Positions 1 to 9,089 of a stretch of DNA of 13,766 nucleotides are shown one piece after another. Positions within the stretch are counted from its first letter, which is position 1; each line of letters starts with the position of its first letter. Source of the stretch: Bacteroidota bacterium (GTDB taxonomy: Bacteria; Bacteroidota; Bacteroidia; Chitinophagales; Chitinophagaceae); the NCBI GenBank assembly GCA_023423285.1, contig JAFAFV010000082.1:1-13766 (forward strand), given 5' to 3'. The notes beneath the pieces are model-generated. The model did no database searches and was not told the DNA's origin. It worked only from the letters and a program-made list of their open reading frames with translations. Position numbers and translations under genes: made by a program.

Positions 1-2
1 TG

Positions 3-1007
3 AAAACATGGGATTACTTTTATAATTCCGGTGGTTGGGATGATTACCCACCGCAGCATGCCATAACAGGAAAGCCTGAACGGGCTTCTATTGCATCAAT
101 TTCCACCACTGCACATGCCATTCGGGCTGGCAAAATTTTGCGCATGATGGCAACGCAGTTGGGTAAGAAAGAGGATATAAAAATTTATGATAAAGACATC
201 TCAGATTTTTCCAAAGCTATTTTAAACTATACCTGGGACGCTGAAGCCGGTTACTTTAGTTACATGGTTCATGATAAAGAAGGTAAACCTTCTCATTTTT
301 TCAGGGATTCAGTAAGCAGAAAAAATTTTAACATGGGGTTGGACGGCGCATATCCCATTTTATCGGGTATTGTAAATGAACAACAAAAGTCTGTTTTACT
401 GGATAAAATTTTTTCGCCCAAACACATGTGGACAGATGTTGGTATTTCTGTTGTGGATCAGTCATCACCATATTACCGTAATGATGGTTATTGGAATGGC
501 GCCGTGTGGATGCCGCATCAATGGTTTATGTGGAAGACGATGCTGGACATTAACCGGCCTGATCTTGCGTATAAAATAGCCCAAACCGCACTTGATACCT
601 GGAAGAAAGAAACCGATGAAACATATCATTGTTATGAGCATTTTCAAATAGAAACCGGCAGGGGAGCTGGCTGGCATCAGTTTGGCGCTCTTTCCATGCC
701 TGTAGTAAACTGGTTCAATGCTTACTATAAAATTGGCGCCATCACTACCGGTTATGAAGTGCAGGTGAATAAAGTGCAGTTTAATGAGGCGTTCACTTCA
801 TTAAAAGCAAATCTAAGCTTTGATGAAGCTACGCCTGCGCATGAAAGAAGTATGATCGTGGTCATGAAGCCGGGCGCAGACTATCAGGCGAAATTCAATA
901 ACAGATATCTGAAAGTATCACAGAAACAAAAAGGGTTATTGCAGATCACATTACCTGCAACCAATCAACCAGGTGAATTAGTAGTAAAAATGTTCAAAAA
1001 AAATTAA
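3..1007 (+). CDS. GH63-like (alpha/alpha)6-barrel glycoside hydrolase, 3' part (5' end outside window)
   Basis: The frame is already open at position 3, upstream of any plausible start, so this is the last 334 residues of a larger enzyme; the ATG at 141 is internal. Visible motifs fit inverting (alpha/alpha)6-barrel glycosidases of the GH63/YgjK type. SGGWDDYP (window residues 9-16) is where the catalytic acid Asp would lie, GYWNGAVWMPHQW (about 162-174) matches the family's YWRG-VW segment, and YEHFQIETGRGAGWHQFGALS matches the ENYNP-to-W-S region of YgjK, making Glu212 (GAG at 636-638) the likely base. The last ~65 residues look like a small beta-rich C-terminal domain. The expected role is trimming imported oligosaccharides in the periplasm; the signal peptide and linkage specificity cannot be read. 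It sits directly upstream of a susC operon, so a PUL enzyme is likely. GH37 or another clan GH-G/L family is the main alternative. Confidence 0.7.
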   Translation, partial: KTWDYFYNSGGWDDYPPQHAITGKPERASIASISTTAHAIRAGKILRMMATQLGKKEDIKIYDKDISDFSKAILNYTWDAEAGYFSYMVHDKEGKPSHFFRDSVSRKNFNMGLDGAYPILSGIVNEQQKSVLLDKIFSPKHMWTDVGISVVDQSSPYYRNDGYWNGAVWMPHQWFMWKTMLDINRPDLAYKIAQTALDTWKKETDETYHCYEHFQIETGRGAGWHQFGALSMPVVNWFNAYYKIGAITTGYEVQVNKVQFNEAFTSLKANLSFDEATPAHERSMIVVMKPGADYQAKFNNRYLKVSQKQKGLLQITLPATNQPGELVVKMFKKN

Positions 1008-1015
1008 AAATATTA

Positions 1016-1044
1016 TTTGGTGAGTATGAAAATTTCTATATTTT
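1016..1044 (+). promoter_or_regulatory. Candidate Bacteroidota promoter of the first susC operon
   Basis: A TTTG (1016-1019) is followed 17 bases later by TATATTTT (1037-1044). This resembles the Bacteroidota primary sigma pattern of a TTTG-type -33 box and a TAnnTTTG -7 box, with the last base off consensus and the spacing at the short end. It lies in the 110-base gap between the glycosidase stop and the susC ATG and would give a leader of about 70 bases. No anti-sigma/ECF or hybrid two-component regulator gene is in the window to say how it is controlled. AT-rich DNA yields such matches by chance. Confidence 0.3.
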
Positions 1045-1117
1045 CGTTAACGTACACGAGTTGTTCGTAAAAGATTGCTTTTATTTATTTAACCTGCTTT
1101 ATTTTAAACCAAAATTT

Positions 1118-4100
1118 ATGGGGAAAACATTTTGTTTAAAAAACCGCCATTTTGTACACACGTTTCTGGCTGCTATTCTTATTTTTCTTTTTCTATGGTT
1201 GCCAGGTACTGCAACAGCTCAAACACGAGACAGTATTTTGACTGGTAGAGTTATGGATGAAACGGGTGTTGGAATTATTGGCGCAAGTGTATCAGTAAAA
1301 GGAACAACAGTGGGTACAACTACCGATATGGCAGGTAAGTTTACCCTAACTGTGAGCCCTGCCAGCACCGTGCTGGTAATATCTTCAGTAGGTTATCAAC
1401 CCAGGGAAATTACTATTGCCGGCCTGGAGCAAAAAGAAATTGAGGTGACCCTGACCGCTTCTACTACTGATGAAGACAATGTGGTAGTAGTGGCTTATGG
1501 GCAGCAGAAAAAGGAGAGCGTGATCAGCGCGATTTCTACAGTGGAGCCATCTGATTTAAAAGTTCCGTCGAGTAACTTAACATCTGCGTTTGCCGGCAGG
1601 CTATCAGGTGTTATTGCTTACCAGAGATCGGGCGAACCTGGTCTTGATAATGCAGAATTCTTTATAAGAGGCATTACTTCGTTCAGTACCTCAGGTAAAA
1701 AAGATCCATTAATTCTTATTGATGGAATTGAAATGAGCACCAACGATTTAGCCAGGATGAATGTGGACGATATTCAATCATTCTCAATCATGAAAGACGC
1801 AAATGCTGCTGCTCTTTATGGGGCAAGAGGTGCAAATGGTGTAATTTTAGTAACAACTAAAGAAGGTAAAGTTGATAAATTATCTTTTAATCTAAGGTCA
1901 GAATGGTCTAACTCCTATAATTCAGAACTGGTAGAACTGGCAGACCCTATTACTTATATGAGGCTGCACAATGAAGCTGTAAGAACACGTACACCATTGG
2001 AGCAATTACCATATTCTTCATCAAAAATAAGAGAGACGGAACTAGGCACAAATGCTTTGATGTATCCATCTGTGGACTGGTATAATTATCTGATAAAAAA
2101 CAACGCCGTAAACAAGCGTATAAACCTCAATATTACAGGTGGAGGACAGGCAGTGCAATATTATCTCGCAGCTAATTACCAAAACGATCAGGGCATTCTC
2201 AAAGAAAGCAAGGAAAATCTTTTTAATAACAATATTAATGTGGACAGGTTTCAGTTACGTTCTAACGTTACCATCAAGTTTGCGCCAACAACCACAGGTA
2301 TTGTAAGAGCTTATGGATCTTTTGACGACAGAACCGGACCTATAGCGGGTGGCGCCCAGGTATTTAGCGCTGCAAGAAATGCTACACCGGTACAATTCTT
2401 ACCATACTATCCTAAAGACAGCGCCAATGAGTTTACTAACCATATTTTATTTGGTATGGCTCCGGAAGAGTCTTTTAATAACCCGTTGGCTTCTGTTGTC
2501 AGTTCATACCTTGAGTCTAAACAGTCTATGATGATGCTACAATTAGAAATGGATCATAAATTCACTGGTAACTTAAAAGGTTTATCAGTACGGGGTATGT
2601 ATAATGCAATGAGAAATGGCTATTACCATTTTTCAAGAGGGTATTCACCGTTTTTTTACTATCCAGCTACAACTATTGACGGCTCTTATCAGTTGATTGC
2701 CATAAATCCGGATGCAGGAACAGAGTATTTAACTTTCACAGATGGAGAAAAAGTGGTGATGGCCACTCAATACGGAGAAGCGCGTTTAAATTACAATAAA
2801 TTATTAAATGGTGTTCATGACTTTAATGTAACATTAGTAGGAACGATCAGGTCAGAATCTGGCGTTGCAGATACCGTTACTGTAATACAACGGCTCTTTG
2901 CAACTTTGCCAAAACGCAATATTTCCTCGGCTGGTAGATTCGCTTATGGATATGACTCGCGCTACTTTGCCGAGTTTAATTATGGCTATAACGGCAGTGA
3001 GCGCTTTGCTCAGAAAAATCGCTATGGCTTTTTTCCATCCGTTGGTGTGGGATGGCTTGTAAGCAACGAGAAATTTATGCAAAACATTAAAAATGTGATT
3101 TCGACACTGAAACTGAGCGCTACTTACGGAAAAGTTGGTAATGATCAGATTGGCGCCTGGTATGACCGTTTCTTTTACTTATCAAGGGTGAATATGTCAG
3201 GCGCTGGCTATTGGTTTGGATATGACCGTAGTTTTCGTTCAGGTATAACCATTGAAAGATATGCTAACGACCTGATCACCTGGGAAATTGCTAAAAAAAG
3301 CAATGCAAGAATTGAACTGGAACTATATAACGACCTTACGATCATTACAGACTTCTTTAAAGAGGTTAGGGAGAATATTTTACAAACAAGGCAGGACATT
3401 CCTTCCACTTTAGGTTTGCGAACCATACCCCAGGCAAATGTTGGTGTTGCTGAAGGAAAAGGGTTTGAAACAGAACTTAAATATAACAAAACCTTTCAAA
3501 AGGGATTGTGGGCAACGATAAACGGCACATTTACTTATGCCACAAGTAAATTTAAAGAATATGAAGAACCCGATTACAGCGATATTCCATGGCGCTCCAG
3601 AATTGGCCTGAAAATAAGCCAGCCAATAGGGTTGATTGCCGAAAGGTTATTCATAGATGAAGAAGAAGTAAGAAACTCTCCCCGGCAATTGTTTGGTGAG
3701 TATGCTGCAGGCGATATAAAATATAAAGACATTAATAATGACGGCCAGATTGATGCCGATGATATGGTTCCAATAGGCTTTCCAACCGTTCCGGAAATTA
3801 TTTATGGCGGAGGCTTTTCAGTAGGATATAAATCCTTTGATTTGTCTGTTTTCTTCCAAGGATCGGGCCGATCGTCGTTCTTTATTTCACCTACTGCTAT
3901 TACTCCTTTTATTAATAATGGGCAAAGGGGTTTGCTGCAATATATTGCTGATGATCACTGGTCAGAAACCAATAGGAATCTCCACGCGTTTTGGCCACGG
4001 CTGTCTGAATATCAGATCAATAATAATAATCAAACCAGTACCCACTGGCTCCGAAACGGTGCTTTCGTACGTTTAAAATCAGCCGAAGCAGGGTATACGC

Positions 4101-4273
4101 TTCCTGAAAGATGGACCAACCGCATCCACGTAAATTCATTACGTTTCTATGTAAGCGGTATCAATTTATTGGTATGGTCAAAGTTTAAAATGTGGGATCC
4201 GGAAATGGCTGGAAATGGGTTAGGATACCCTGTTCAGCGAGTGATCAATTTTGGTTTAAATGCTTCTTTCTAA
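1118..4273 (+). CDS. SusC/RagA-family TonB-linked outer-membrane transporter
   Basis: A 1051-residue protein of usual SusC length that imports glycan fragments across the outer membrane using TonB energy. I start it at the ATG at 1118: the reading frame extends to a TTG at 1061, but the ATG start gives a clean signal peptide (basic KNRH, then a hydrophobic stretch, cleavage near TATAQ at residues 31-35). Next come a carboxypeptidase-regulatory-like domain (about 40-115, TGRVMDETG...ISSVGYQ), a TonB-box-like DNVVVVAYG (120-128), and a plug domain (about 130-250) containing FFIRGITSF, LILIDGIE and ALYGARGANGVILVTT. The beta-barrel follows and ends with an aromatic C-terminal residue (NFGLNASF). 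A DINNDGQIDADD Ca-binding-like loop lies at residues 871-882, as is common in SusC. There is no STN domain, so direct ECF anti-sigma signalling is not expected. The susD follows after 26 bases. The substrate cannot be inferred from sequence alone. Confidence 0.95.
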   Translation: MGKTFCLKNRHFVHTFLAAILIFLFLWLPGTATAQTRDSILTGRVMDETGVGIIGASVSVKGTTVGTTTDMAGKFTLTVSPASTVLVISSVGYQPREITIAGLEQKEIEVTLTASTTDEDNVVVVAYGQQKKESVISAISTVEPSDLKVPSSNLTSAFAGRLSGVIAYQRSGEPGLDNAEFFIRGITSFSTSGKKDPLILIDGIEMSTNDLARMNVDDIQSFSIMKDANAAALYGARGANGVILVTTKEGKVDKLSFNLRSEWSNSYNSELVELADPITYMRLHNEAVRTRTPLEQLPYSSSKIRETELGTNALMYPSVDWYNYLIKNNAVNKRINLNITGGGQAVQYYLAANYQNDQGILKESKENLFNNNINVDRFQLRSNVTIKFAPTTTGIVRAYGSFDDRTGPIAGGAQVFSAARNATPVQFLPYYPKDSANEFTNHILFGMAPEESFNNPLASVVSSYLESKQSMMMLQLEMDHKFTGNLKGLSVRGMYNAMRNGYYHFSRGYSPFFYYPATTIDGSYQLIAINPDAGTEYLTFTDGEKVVMATQYGEARLNYNKLLNGVHDFNVTLVGTIRSESGVADTVTVIQRLFATLPKRNISSAGRFAYGYDSRYFAEFNYGYNGSERFAQKNRYGFFPSVGVGWLVSNEKFMQNIKNVISTLKLSATYGKVGNDQIGAWYDRFFYLSRVNMSGAGYWFGYDRSFRSGITIERYANDLITWEIAKKSNARIELELYNDLTIITDFFKEVRENILQTRQDIPSTLGLRTIPQANVGVAEGKGFETELKYNKTFQKGLWATINGTFTYATSKFKEYEEPDYSDIPWRSRIGLKISQPIGLIAERLFIDEEEVRNSPRQLFGEYAAGDIKYKDINNDGQIDADDMVPIGFPTVPEIIYGGGFSVGYKSFDLSVFFQGSGRSSFFISPTAITPFINNGQRGLLQYIADDHWSETNRNLHAFWPRLSEYQINNNNQTSTHWLRNGAFVRLKSAEAGYTLPERWTNRIHVNSLRFYVSGINLLVWSKFKMWDPEMAGNGLGYPVQRVINFGLNASF

Positions 4274-4299
4274 ATTTTACACATTTAAAATTTTTAATA

Positions 4300-6291
4300 A
4301 TGTCAGTTATCAAAAAATTTACTATAAAAAAACCGGGCGCCATTCTCGGTATCGCCCTGCTTTTAATGAGTGTTTCGGGTTGCAATAAGTTTTTAGATGT
4401 GGTGCCTGAAGATACGCCTACGCTGGATCATGCATTTTCAAACAGGTCTGTAACAGAAAAATTTCTAAGAACCTGTTATTCACACCTGCCCGATCCAACC
4501 GATCCTGCATATTACCCTGCTTATTTTACCAGTAAAGATGAATTTGACTGGCGTACGGAGAACCGTTTTGGAAATTCTCCAGCCGGCAATATCTCCAAAG
4601 GACTTCAAAACACTAATGCTCCTTACCAGGATTATTGGTCTGGCAGAAATGGCGGGAGGTCAATGTATGTTGCTATCAGAGATTGTAATATTTTTTTGGA
4701 GAATGCTAATAAGCCCAGAGATATTACTGAAGATGAGCGCCAAAGATGGATAGCGGAAGTAAAGTTTTTAAAAGCCTATTACCATTTCTTCCTTATTAAA
4801 TTGTATGGACCAATAGTTTTGGTAAAAGAAAATCTGCCCATATCCTCCACGCCGGAAGAGGTGCGCCAGTTTCGCGAACCGGTAGACGAGTGCATTGATT
4901 ATGTGGTACAACTGATAGATGAAGCAATGCCAACGTTGCCTCCGGTACTGCCGGATCCTCAAACCGAACAGGGAAGGATTTCGCAGGTAATTGCACTAGC
5001 AGTAAAAGCCAAAGCCCTTGCATGGGCTGCCAGCCCTTTATTTAATGGCAATGAGGATTACAGCGCATGGACAGATAAAAGAGGCAAGCAGTTAATACCC
5101 ACAACATATGATCCAGGTAAATGGCAGCGTGCAGCCGTGGCTATAAAAGAGGCTATAGATTTAGCACACGCCACAGGACACAGGTTGTACCAATTTAATA
5201 AGTTGAGCGGAGGCGCCCAAACATTTGCCATGAATGACTCCCTTGTTCAATTAATGACTGTCAGAAAAGCCATTACAGAGGATTTGGAGCGCAACCCAGG
5301 AGTTATTTGGGCCACGCAGGAACAATTTGCTGATGGAAAAGGGGGTGGAATGGGTTTTAACCCTTTAGGTAATATGCTGAAGCAGTTGTTCCCCCAAATG
5401 TACACCCAGGATCAGCAGTCTTATGTAAACTACTATTCGGCATCATGGCATATGGCTGAATTGTTTTACACTAACAATGGTGTGCCGATGGAGGAAGATA
5501 AAACTTACGATTATGCCAATAGGTACAACCCGCGCCGTGCAATAGCCAGTGATAATCATCAATCTTATATACCAACCGGAGAAATCACGGCTTCCATGCA
5601 TTTTTTCAGGGAACCACGGTTTTATGCAAACCTGGGTTTTGACAGGGGTTATTTTGAAATAGCCTCCACTACCACAAATGGCGGTGCATCTTTTGGCGTG
5701 TACCTGCGGCACAGGCCGGGCGAGGTAGGAACATTTTCAGGGATGGCATCTTATGTACCTAAAAAACTTGCAGCGTTTGAAACCTCGGTAAGTCAGGGTA
5801 TTGCTGGAAGGCTTTATTCTCCTGCAAACTACCAGTTTCCATTAATACGCCTTTCTGATTTATATTTACTATACAGTGAAGCGCTGAATGAAATAAAGTC
5901 TCAGCCAGACAGTGAAGTGTATCAGTGGATAGACACAGTAAGGGCAGTAGCTGGGTTGAATGGGGTGGTGCAATCGTGGCAGGATGCGGCAAATAATCCA
6001 ACCGCGCCTACAACCAAAGCAGGTATGAGAAACATCATACAAAGAGAGCGATTGATTGAGCTTGCTTTTGAAGGCCAACGGTTTTGGGATGTGAGAAGAT
6101 GGAAAATTGCTGAAAGGTATTGGGTGTTGCCATCGTATTCATGGGGAGATTCTCAGAGCGCGGATTTGTTCTATATTCCAAAAGTTAACGGAGCGCCAAG
6201 GGCTGTCACATTTAGAGATTACCTGTATCCGATAGCTAAATCTGATATTCGGATCAACACAAATTTAGTTCAGACTTACGGCTGGCAATAG
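4300..6291 (+). CDS. SusD/RagB-family outer-membrane glycan-binding lipoprotein
   Basis: A 663-residue SusD homologue, longer than the usual 500-600. The frame extends upstream into susC (from 4192), but the ATG at 4300 gives a typical lipoprotein signal: KKFTIKK, a hydrophobic core, then lipobox SVSGC with Cys28 as the lipidated residue. CNKFLDVVPED just after the cysteine is the family's characteristic N-terminus. The SusD N-terminal helical (TPR-like) part contains AEVKFLKAYYHFFLIKLYGPI. The C-terminal RagB/SusD domain begins near residue 511 (FPLIRLSDLYLLYSEALNE) and includes RERLIELAFEGQRFWDVRRW and the terminal YPIAKSDI. It should cap the SusC channel encoded just upstream and hold the glycan at the surface. 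It ends with TAG, the only non-TAA stop among the intact genes here. Confidence 0.95.
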   Translation: MSVIKKFTIKKPGAILGIALLLMSVSGCNKFLDVVPEDTPTLDHAFSNRSVTEKFLRTCYSHLPDPTDPAYYPAYFTSKDEFDWRTENRFGNSPAGNISKGLQNTNAPYQDYWSGRNGGRSMYVAIRDCNIFLENANKPRDITEDERQRWIAEVKFLKAYYHFFLIKLYGPIVLVKENLPISSTPEEVRQFREPVDECIDYVVQLIDEAMPTLPPVLPDPQTEQGRISQVIALAVKAKALAWAASPLFNGNEDYSAWTDKRGKQLIPTTYDPGKWQRAAVAIKEAIDLAHATGHRLYQFNKLSGGAQTFAMNDSLVQLMTVRKAITEDLERNPGVIWATQEQFADGKGGGMGFNPLGNMLKQLFPQMYTQDQQSYVNYYSASWHMAELFYTNNGVPMEEDKTYDYANRYNPRRAIASDNHQSYIPTGEITASMHFFREPRFYANLGFDRGYFEIASTTTNGGASFGVYLRHRPGEVGTFSGMASYVPKKLAAFETSVSQGIAGRLYSPANYQFPLIRLSDLYLLYSEALNEIKSQPDSEVYQWIDTVRAVAGLNGVVQSWQDAANNPTAPTTKAGMRNIIQRERLIELAFEGQRFWDVRRWKIAERYWVLPSYSWGDSQSADLFYIPKVNGAPRAVTFRDYLYPIAKSDIRINTNLVQTYGWQ

Positions 6292-6327
6292 GTTAATATT
6301 TTCAATTCACATACAACATTACATGCC

Positions 6328-7611
6328 ATGAATAAAATACAATATTTAATACTTGTTTTCATCATTGGAGGCTTGTTTGCCTGTCAAAAGAATGATAAAG
6401 ACACTCCTGGCGTTTGGAGTTCTGCTCCCATAGAGATAGCTCAGGTAACGCCTATAAACGGAGGTGCAAAAATCACTTACAATATGCCCGGTGACCCTGA
6501 TCTGCTATATGTTATGGCAGAATATGAGCGAAACGGAAAAATATTTACGGAAAAAGCTTCGGTGTATATTAATTCTTTAACTGTAGAAGGTTTTAATACT
6601 ACTCAACCGGTAAATGTTACTTTATATAAAGTAAATAAGCAAGGGCAAAGATCGCAGCCTGCCGAAATTCAGTTCACGCCGCTTGAGTCTCTGGTAAGTA
6701 TTGCGAAAAACTCTTTAAAGCTGCAACCTGGCTTTGGAGGCATTATTGCTAACTGGAGTAATCCTGCATCTACTGAGTTGGGAGTAAGAATGATGGTAAA
6801 AGATTCAAATAACACATGGAAAGATAAAGAAATGTACTTTACTACCATACCTGATGAGAGGCGTTCTTTCCGGGGATTCTCTCCTGTACCTACTGATGTA
6901 GCTATAACTTTTGAAGATAAGTGGGGAAATATATCAGACACTGTATATTATTCTACCACACCTTTCTTTGAAACAATGGTACCCAAACCATACGCGGATT
7001 ATCGCTCGAACATTCCATATGATAATACCTCAAATCTCACAAACAGAACGACCAATACACTTTGGGATAATATTGTTAATACTTCCGGGCATGGATGGTT
7101 GACTGCGCAGGGGAGCAGTGGTCTATCTATAACGATAGATTTGAAGCAGGTCGTGAAACTAAGTCGTATTGTAATTCATGGGTATCATGTAAATTCCCCT
7201 TATACACAAGTAAATATTCAGCAGTTTGAATTGTGGGGATCTGATAAAATTGAGTTTGCAAAATTATCAGACCGTCCATATTGGCTGGATGAGTTTACTG
7301 TGCGTGCAGGGGCTATTTTGGGTTTAGACGCTACTACTGTATTACCCGATGTAACATTTAAGGACGACTGGGAATATTTAGGCTGGCATGCCATACCACG
7401 GTACGATAAAATGGTGCCGGTTGATAACCAGGCCATACTGAACCTGGCAGCTAACGGAACAGAATACGAAATGCCTATTGATGCAAAACCAGTAAGGTAC
7501 GTTCGGCTTTTTGTACGCCAGGTTGCCGATATCATGCCTCCACCCGGTAATAACTATTTTTCAATGGGTGAAATTACCTTTTACGGAGACAACACAGTTC
7601 CTCAACAATAA
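6328..7611 (+). CDS. DUF4959/DUF5126/DUF5000-type PUL surface lipoprotein
   Basis: A 427-residue lipoprotein. The ATG at 6328 starts a short signal ending in lipobox GLFAC (Cys19). By pattern it follows the three-part organisation known in Bacteroidota PULs. First is a DUF4959-like N-terminal region (about 25-120, PINGGAKITYNMPGDPDLLYV), then a DUF5126-like middle part (about 122-217, GFGGIIANWSNP, FEDKWGNISDTV). Last is a DUF5000-like discoidin-type beta-sandwich (about 230-420) with ITIDLKQVVKLSRIVIHGY, FELWGSDK and KPVRYVRLFVRQ, the usual F5/8-like strand signatures. Discoidin folds often bind sugars, so a surface glycan-binding accessory to the SusCD pair is the likely role; this is inferred from family and position. 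It lies 36 bases after susD in the same operon. Confidence 0.85.
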   Translation: MNKIQYLILVFIIGGLFACQKNDKDTPGVWSSAPIEIAQVTPINGGAKITYNMPGDPDLLYVMAEYERNGKIFTEKASVYINSLTVEGFNTTQPVNVTLYKVNKQGQRSQPAEIQFTPLESLVSIAKNSLKLQPGFGGIIANWSNPASTELGVRMMVKDSNNTWKDKEMYFTTIPDERRSFRGFSPVPTDVAITFEDKWGNISDTVYYSTTPFFETMVPKPYADYRSNIPYDNTSNLTNRTTNTLWDNIVNTSGHGWLTAQGSSGLSITIDLKQVVKLSRIVIHGYHVNSPYTQVNIQQFELWGSDKIEFAKLSDRPYWLDEFTVRAGAILGLDATTVLPDVTFKDDWEYLGWHAIPRYDKMVPVDNQAILNLAANGTEYEMPIDAKPVRYVRLFVRQVADIMPPPGNNYFSMGEITFYGDNTVPQQ

Positions 7612-7635
7612 TATTGTAACTAAGACATATATAAA

Positions 7636-9042
7636 ATGAAAAATATAAATTCATTACTTTTTGTAATAACAAGCTGTCTAGTTTTCAGCATATTTATGTT
7701 ACAATCGTGCGATAAAATGGATGATATTCAACGTAAATATGCAGAGCTGCAGGAGCAGGTTTATTTAGGCAGGGTTGACTCGGTAAAAGCCTATCCCGGT
7801 GTTGGTAAAGTAAAACTGGTATGGCAAATCAATGCTGATCCAAAAATAGATCAAACAGTTATTTACTGGAATAACAGAAGAGATTCTTTAATCAAACCTT
7901 TCAACAGAATGGGGTCAGGCATTCAGAAGGATTCTATTACCATCACTAACTTGCGTGAGGGCTCCACGCTGTTTGAATTTATTAATGTAAACAGTCAGGG
8001 ACAACGATCGCTTGTATCGTCTGCAACTATTACTACCTGGGGGTCATCATTTATACAGGGTTTGCGAGAAAGGGAAATTGCTGGTTTTGATTACAATTAC
8101 AACCAGTCCATTTATAATTTAGTTCTTACAAAAGCCAATCCGGGTGATAGTGTGATATACGCTGAAATTGATTATATTACAACTAATAACGAAACTAAAA
8201 TTGTCAAAGTTGAACGAAACGTAGACACTATTGCGCTGCAACAGTTCGGAGATGGAGGTCAGTTCAGATTGCGCACTGTTTTCTTCCCGCCACAGGGCAT
8301 TGATACACTTTATAGCGAATACGTTACTTATAACGCTCCTGTGGTTGTAGCAGACCCGGGTGTAAAAATTGCATTAAGAGCAAACGCTACCAGCAAATAT
8401 TTTAATTTCGAAGGCGACCTGGCAGAATGGAACAGTGCTGGTGATTTAATCGTATATGCTATTGCTGCAGATGGCTCTGCTACACAAAAAGTAAGGTATA
8501 ATGCATTAGCACCGAGAGCCACCTACCGTGATTTCTTTTACTACTTTGATAATAAGTTTATTGGTGTTTTAACAGGTAATCAGTTGCGTTTGGTGGAAAT
8601 TGTAAATGGTGCACTTCGCATCATTCAAACTCCTGCCGGCGCTAATGATTTAGGTACCGGCTTCAGCATGCCCAAATTTGCAGTTGGAAATGGTTTTTTC
8701 CTGTCTATAGATGCCGCGGGGAATGTAAGAAATTGGCCTGCACTTCCTAATGCTACTTTTGCTACTCCTAATAACGTTCTTCTGTTACAAGGGTTTACTC
8801 ATGATCCTTACACGACTTTTAATTTTTACTCATTACTTGGTGTTGATGCCGGGGGATATTTAGCATCCTATCCGGTGTCATCATCAGGTTCTATTAGCGC
8901 TAAGCGCACTATAGGAATGGGTTGGAGGAGATTTACCAAACTTGTTGGAGTTGGAACAAAACTCTATGGAATTGAAAGTGATGGGGATATTTTTGTTTTC
9001 AACAACTTTAATCCGAATGATAAATACTGGATTGTAAATTAA
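7636..9042 (+). CDS. DUF4998-type lipoprotein with tachylectin/propeller-like C-terminal half
   Basis: A 468-residue lipoprotein, 24 bases downstream of the preceding gene and last in the operon before a strong terminator. The signal ends in MLQSC (Cys25). Residues about 26-235 match the DUF4998 pattern seen in PUL lipoproteins: a short helix (MDDIQRKYAELQEQ) followed by YLGRVDSVKAYPGVGKVKLVW and two fibronectin-like beta domains. From about residue 244 the sequence changes to repeated short beta units such as FFYYFDNKFIGVLTGNQLRL, FAVGNGFFLSIDAAGNVRNW and GWRRFTKLVGVGTKLYGIES, which resemble the blades of tachylectin-2-like beta-propellers. A surface sugar-binding role is likely. The domain assignment of the C-terminal half is by eye and less certain than the N-terminal one. 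Confidence 0.8.
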   Translation: MKNINSLLFVITSCLVFSIFMLQSCDKMDDIQRKYAELQEQVYLGRVDSVKAYPGVGKVKLVWQINADPKIDQTVIYWNNRRDSLIKPFNRMGSGIQKDSITITNLREGSTLFEFINVNSQGQRSLVSSATITTWGSSFIQGLREREIAGFDYNYNQSIYNLVLTKANPGDSVIYAEIDYITTNNETKIVKVERNVDTIALQQFGDGGQFRLRTVFFPPQGIDTLYSEYVTYNAPVVVADPGVKIALRANATSKYFNFEGDLAEWNSAGDLIVYAIAADGSATQKVRYNALAPRATYRDFFYYFDNKFIGVLTGNQLRLVEIVNGALRIIQTPAGANDLGTGFSMPKFAVGNGFFLSIDAAGNVRNWPALPNATFATPNNVLLLQGFTHDPYTTFNFYSLLGVDAGGYLASYPVSSSGSISAKRTIGMGWRRFTKLVGVGTKLYGIESDGDIFVFNNFNPNDKYWIVN

Positions 9043-9049
9043 AACGTAT

Positions 9050-9081
9050 AAAAAAAGCACTCTAATAAGGGTGCTTTTTTT
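9050..9081 (+). terminator. Rho-independent terminator after the DUF4998 gene
   Basis: An 11-base perfect inverted repeat (AAAAAAAGCAC at 9050-9060, GTGCTTTTTTT at 9071-9081) with a 10-base loop starts 7 bases after the stop codon. The GCAC/GTGC core with an A tract before and a U tract after is a standard intrinsic terminator, and its symmetry means it could also work on the other strand. It marks the end of the first susCD operon. Confidence 0.9.
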
Positions 9082-9089
9082 GTGTATAA

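Noticed and set aside
1061..1117. In-frame TTG extension at the start of the first susC
   Set aside because: It adds 19 residues ahead of a complete signal peptide that begins at the ATG at 1118, and it would put the start almost on top of the candidate promoter.
4018..4031. Short AAT-type microsatellite in the first susC
   Set aside because: It is only a few units long and simply encodes an Asn run in a barrel loop; not long enough to suggest slipped-strand phase variation.
4192..4299. Upstream in-frame start of the first susD inside the susC gene
   Set aside because: The 36 added residues have no signal character and shadow the susC 3' end; the ATG at 4300 gives a proper lipoprotein signal.
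7218..7535. 105-codon open frame on the minus strand inside the DUF5000-like gene
   Set aside because: It lies fully antisense to a well-supported gene and shows no recognisable domain or signal peptide; the same applies to the other antisense frames in the window.
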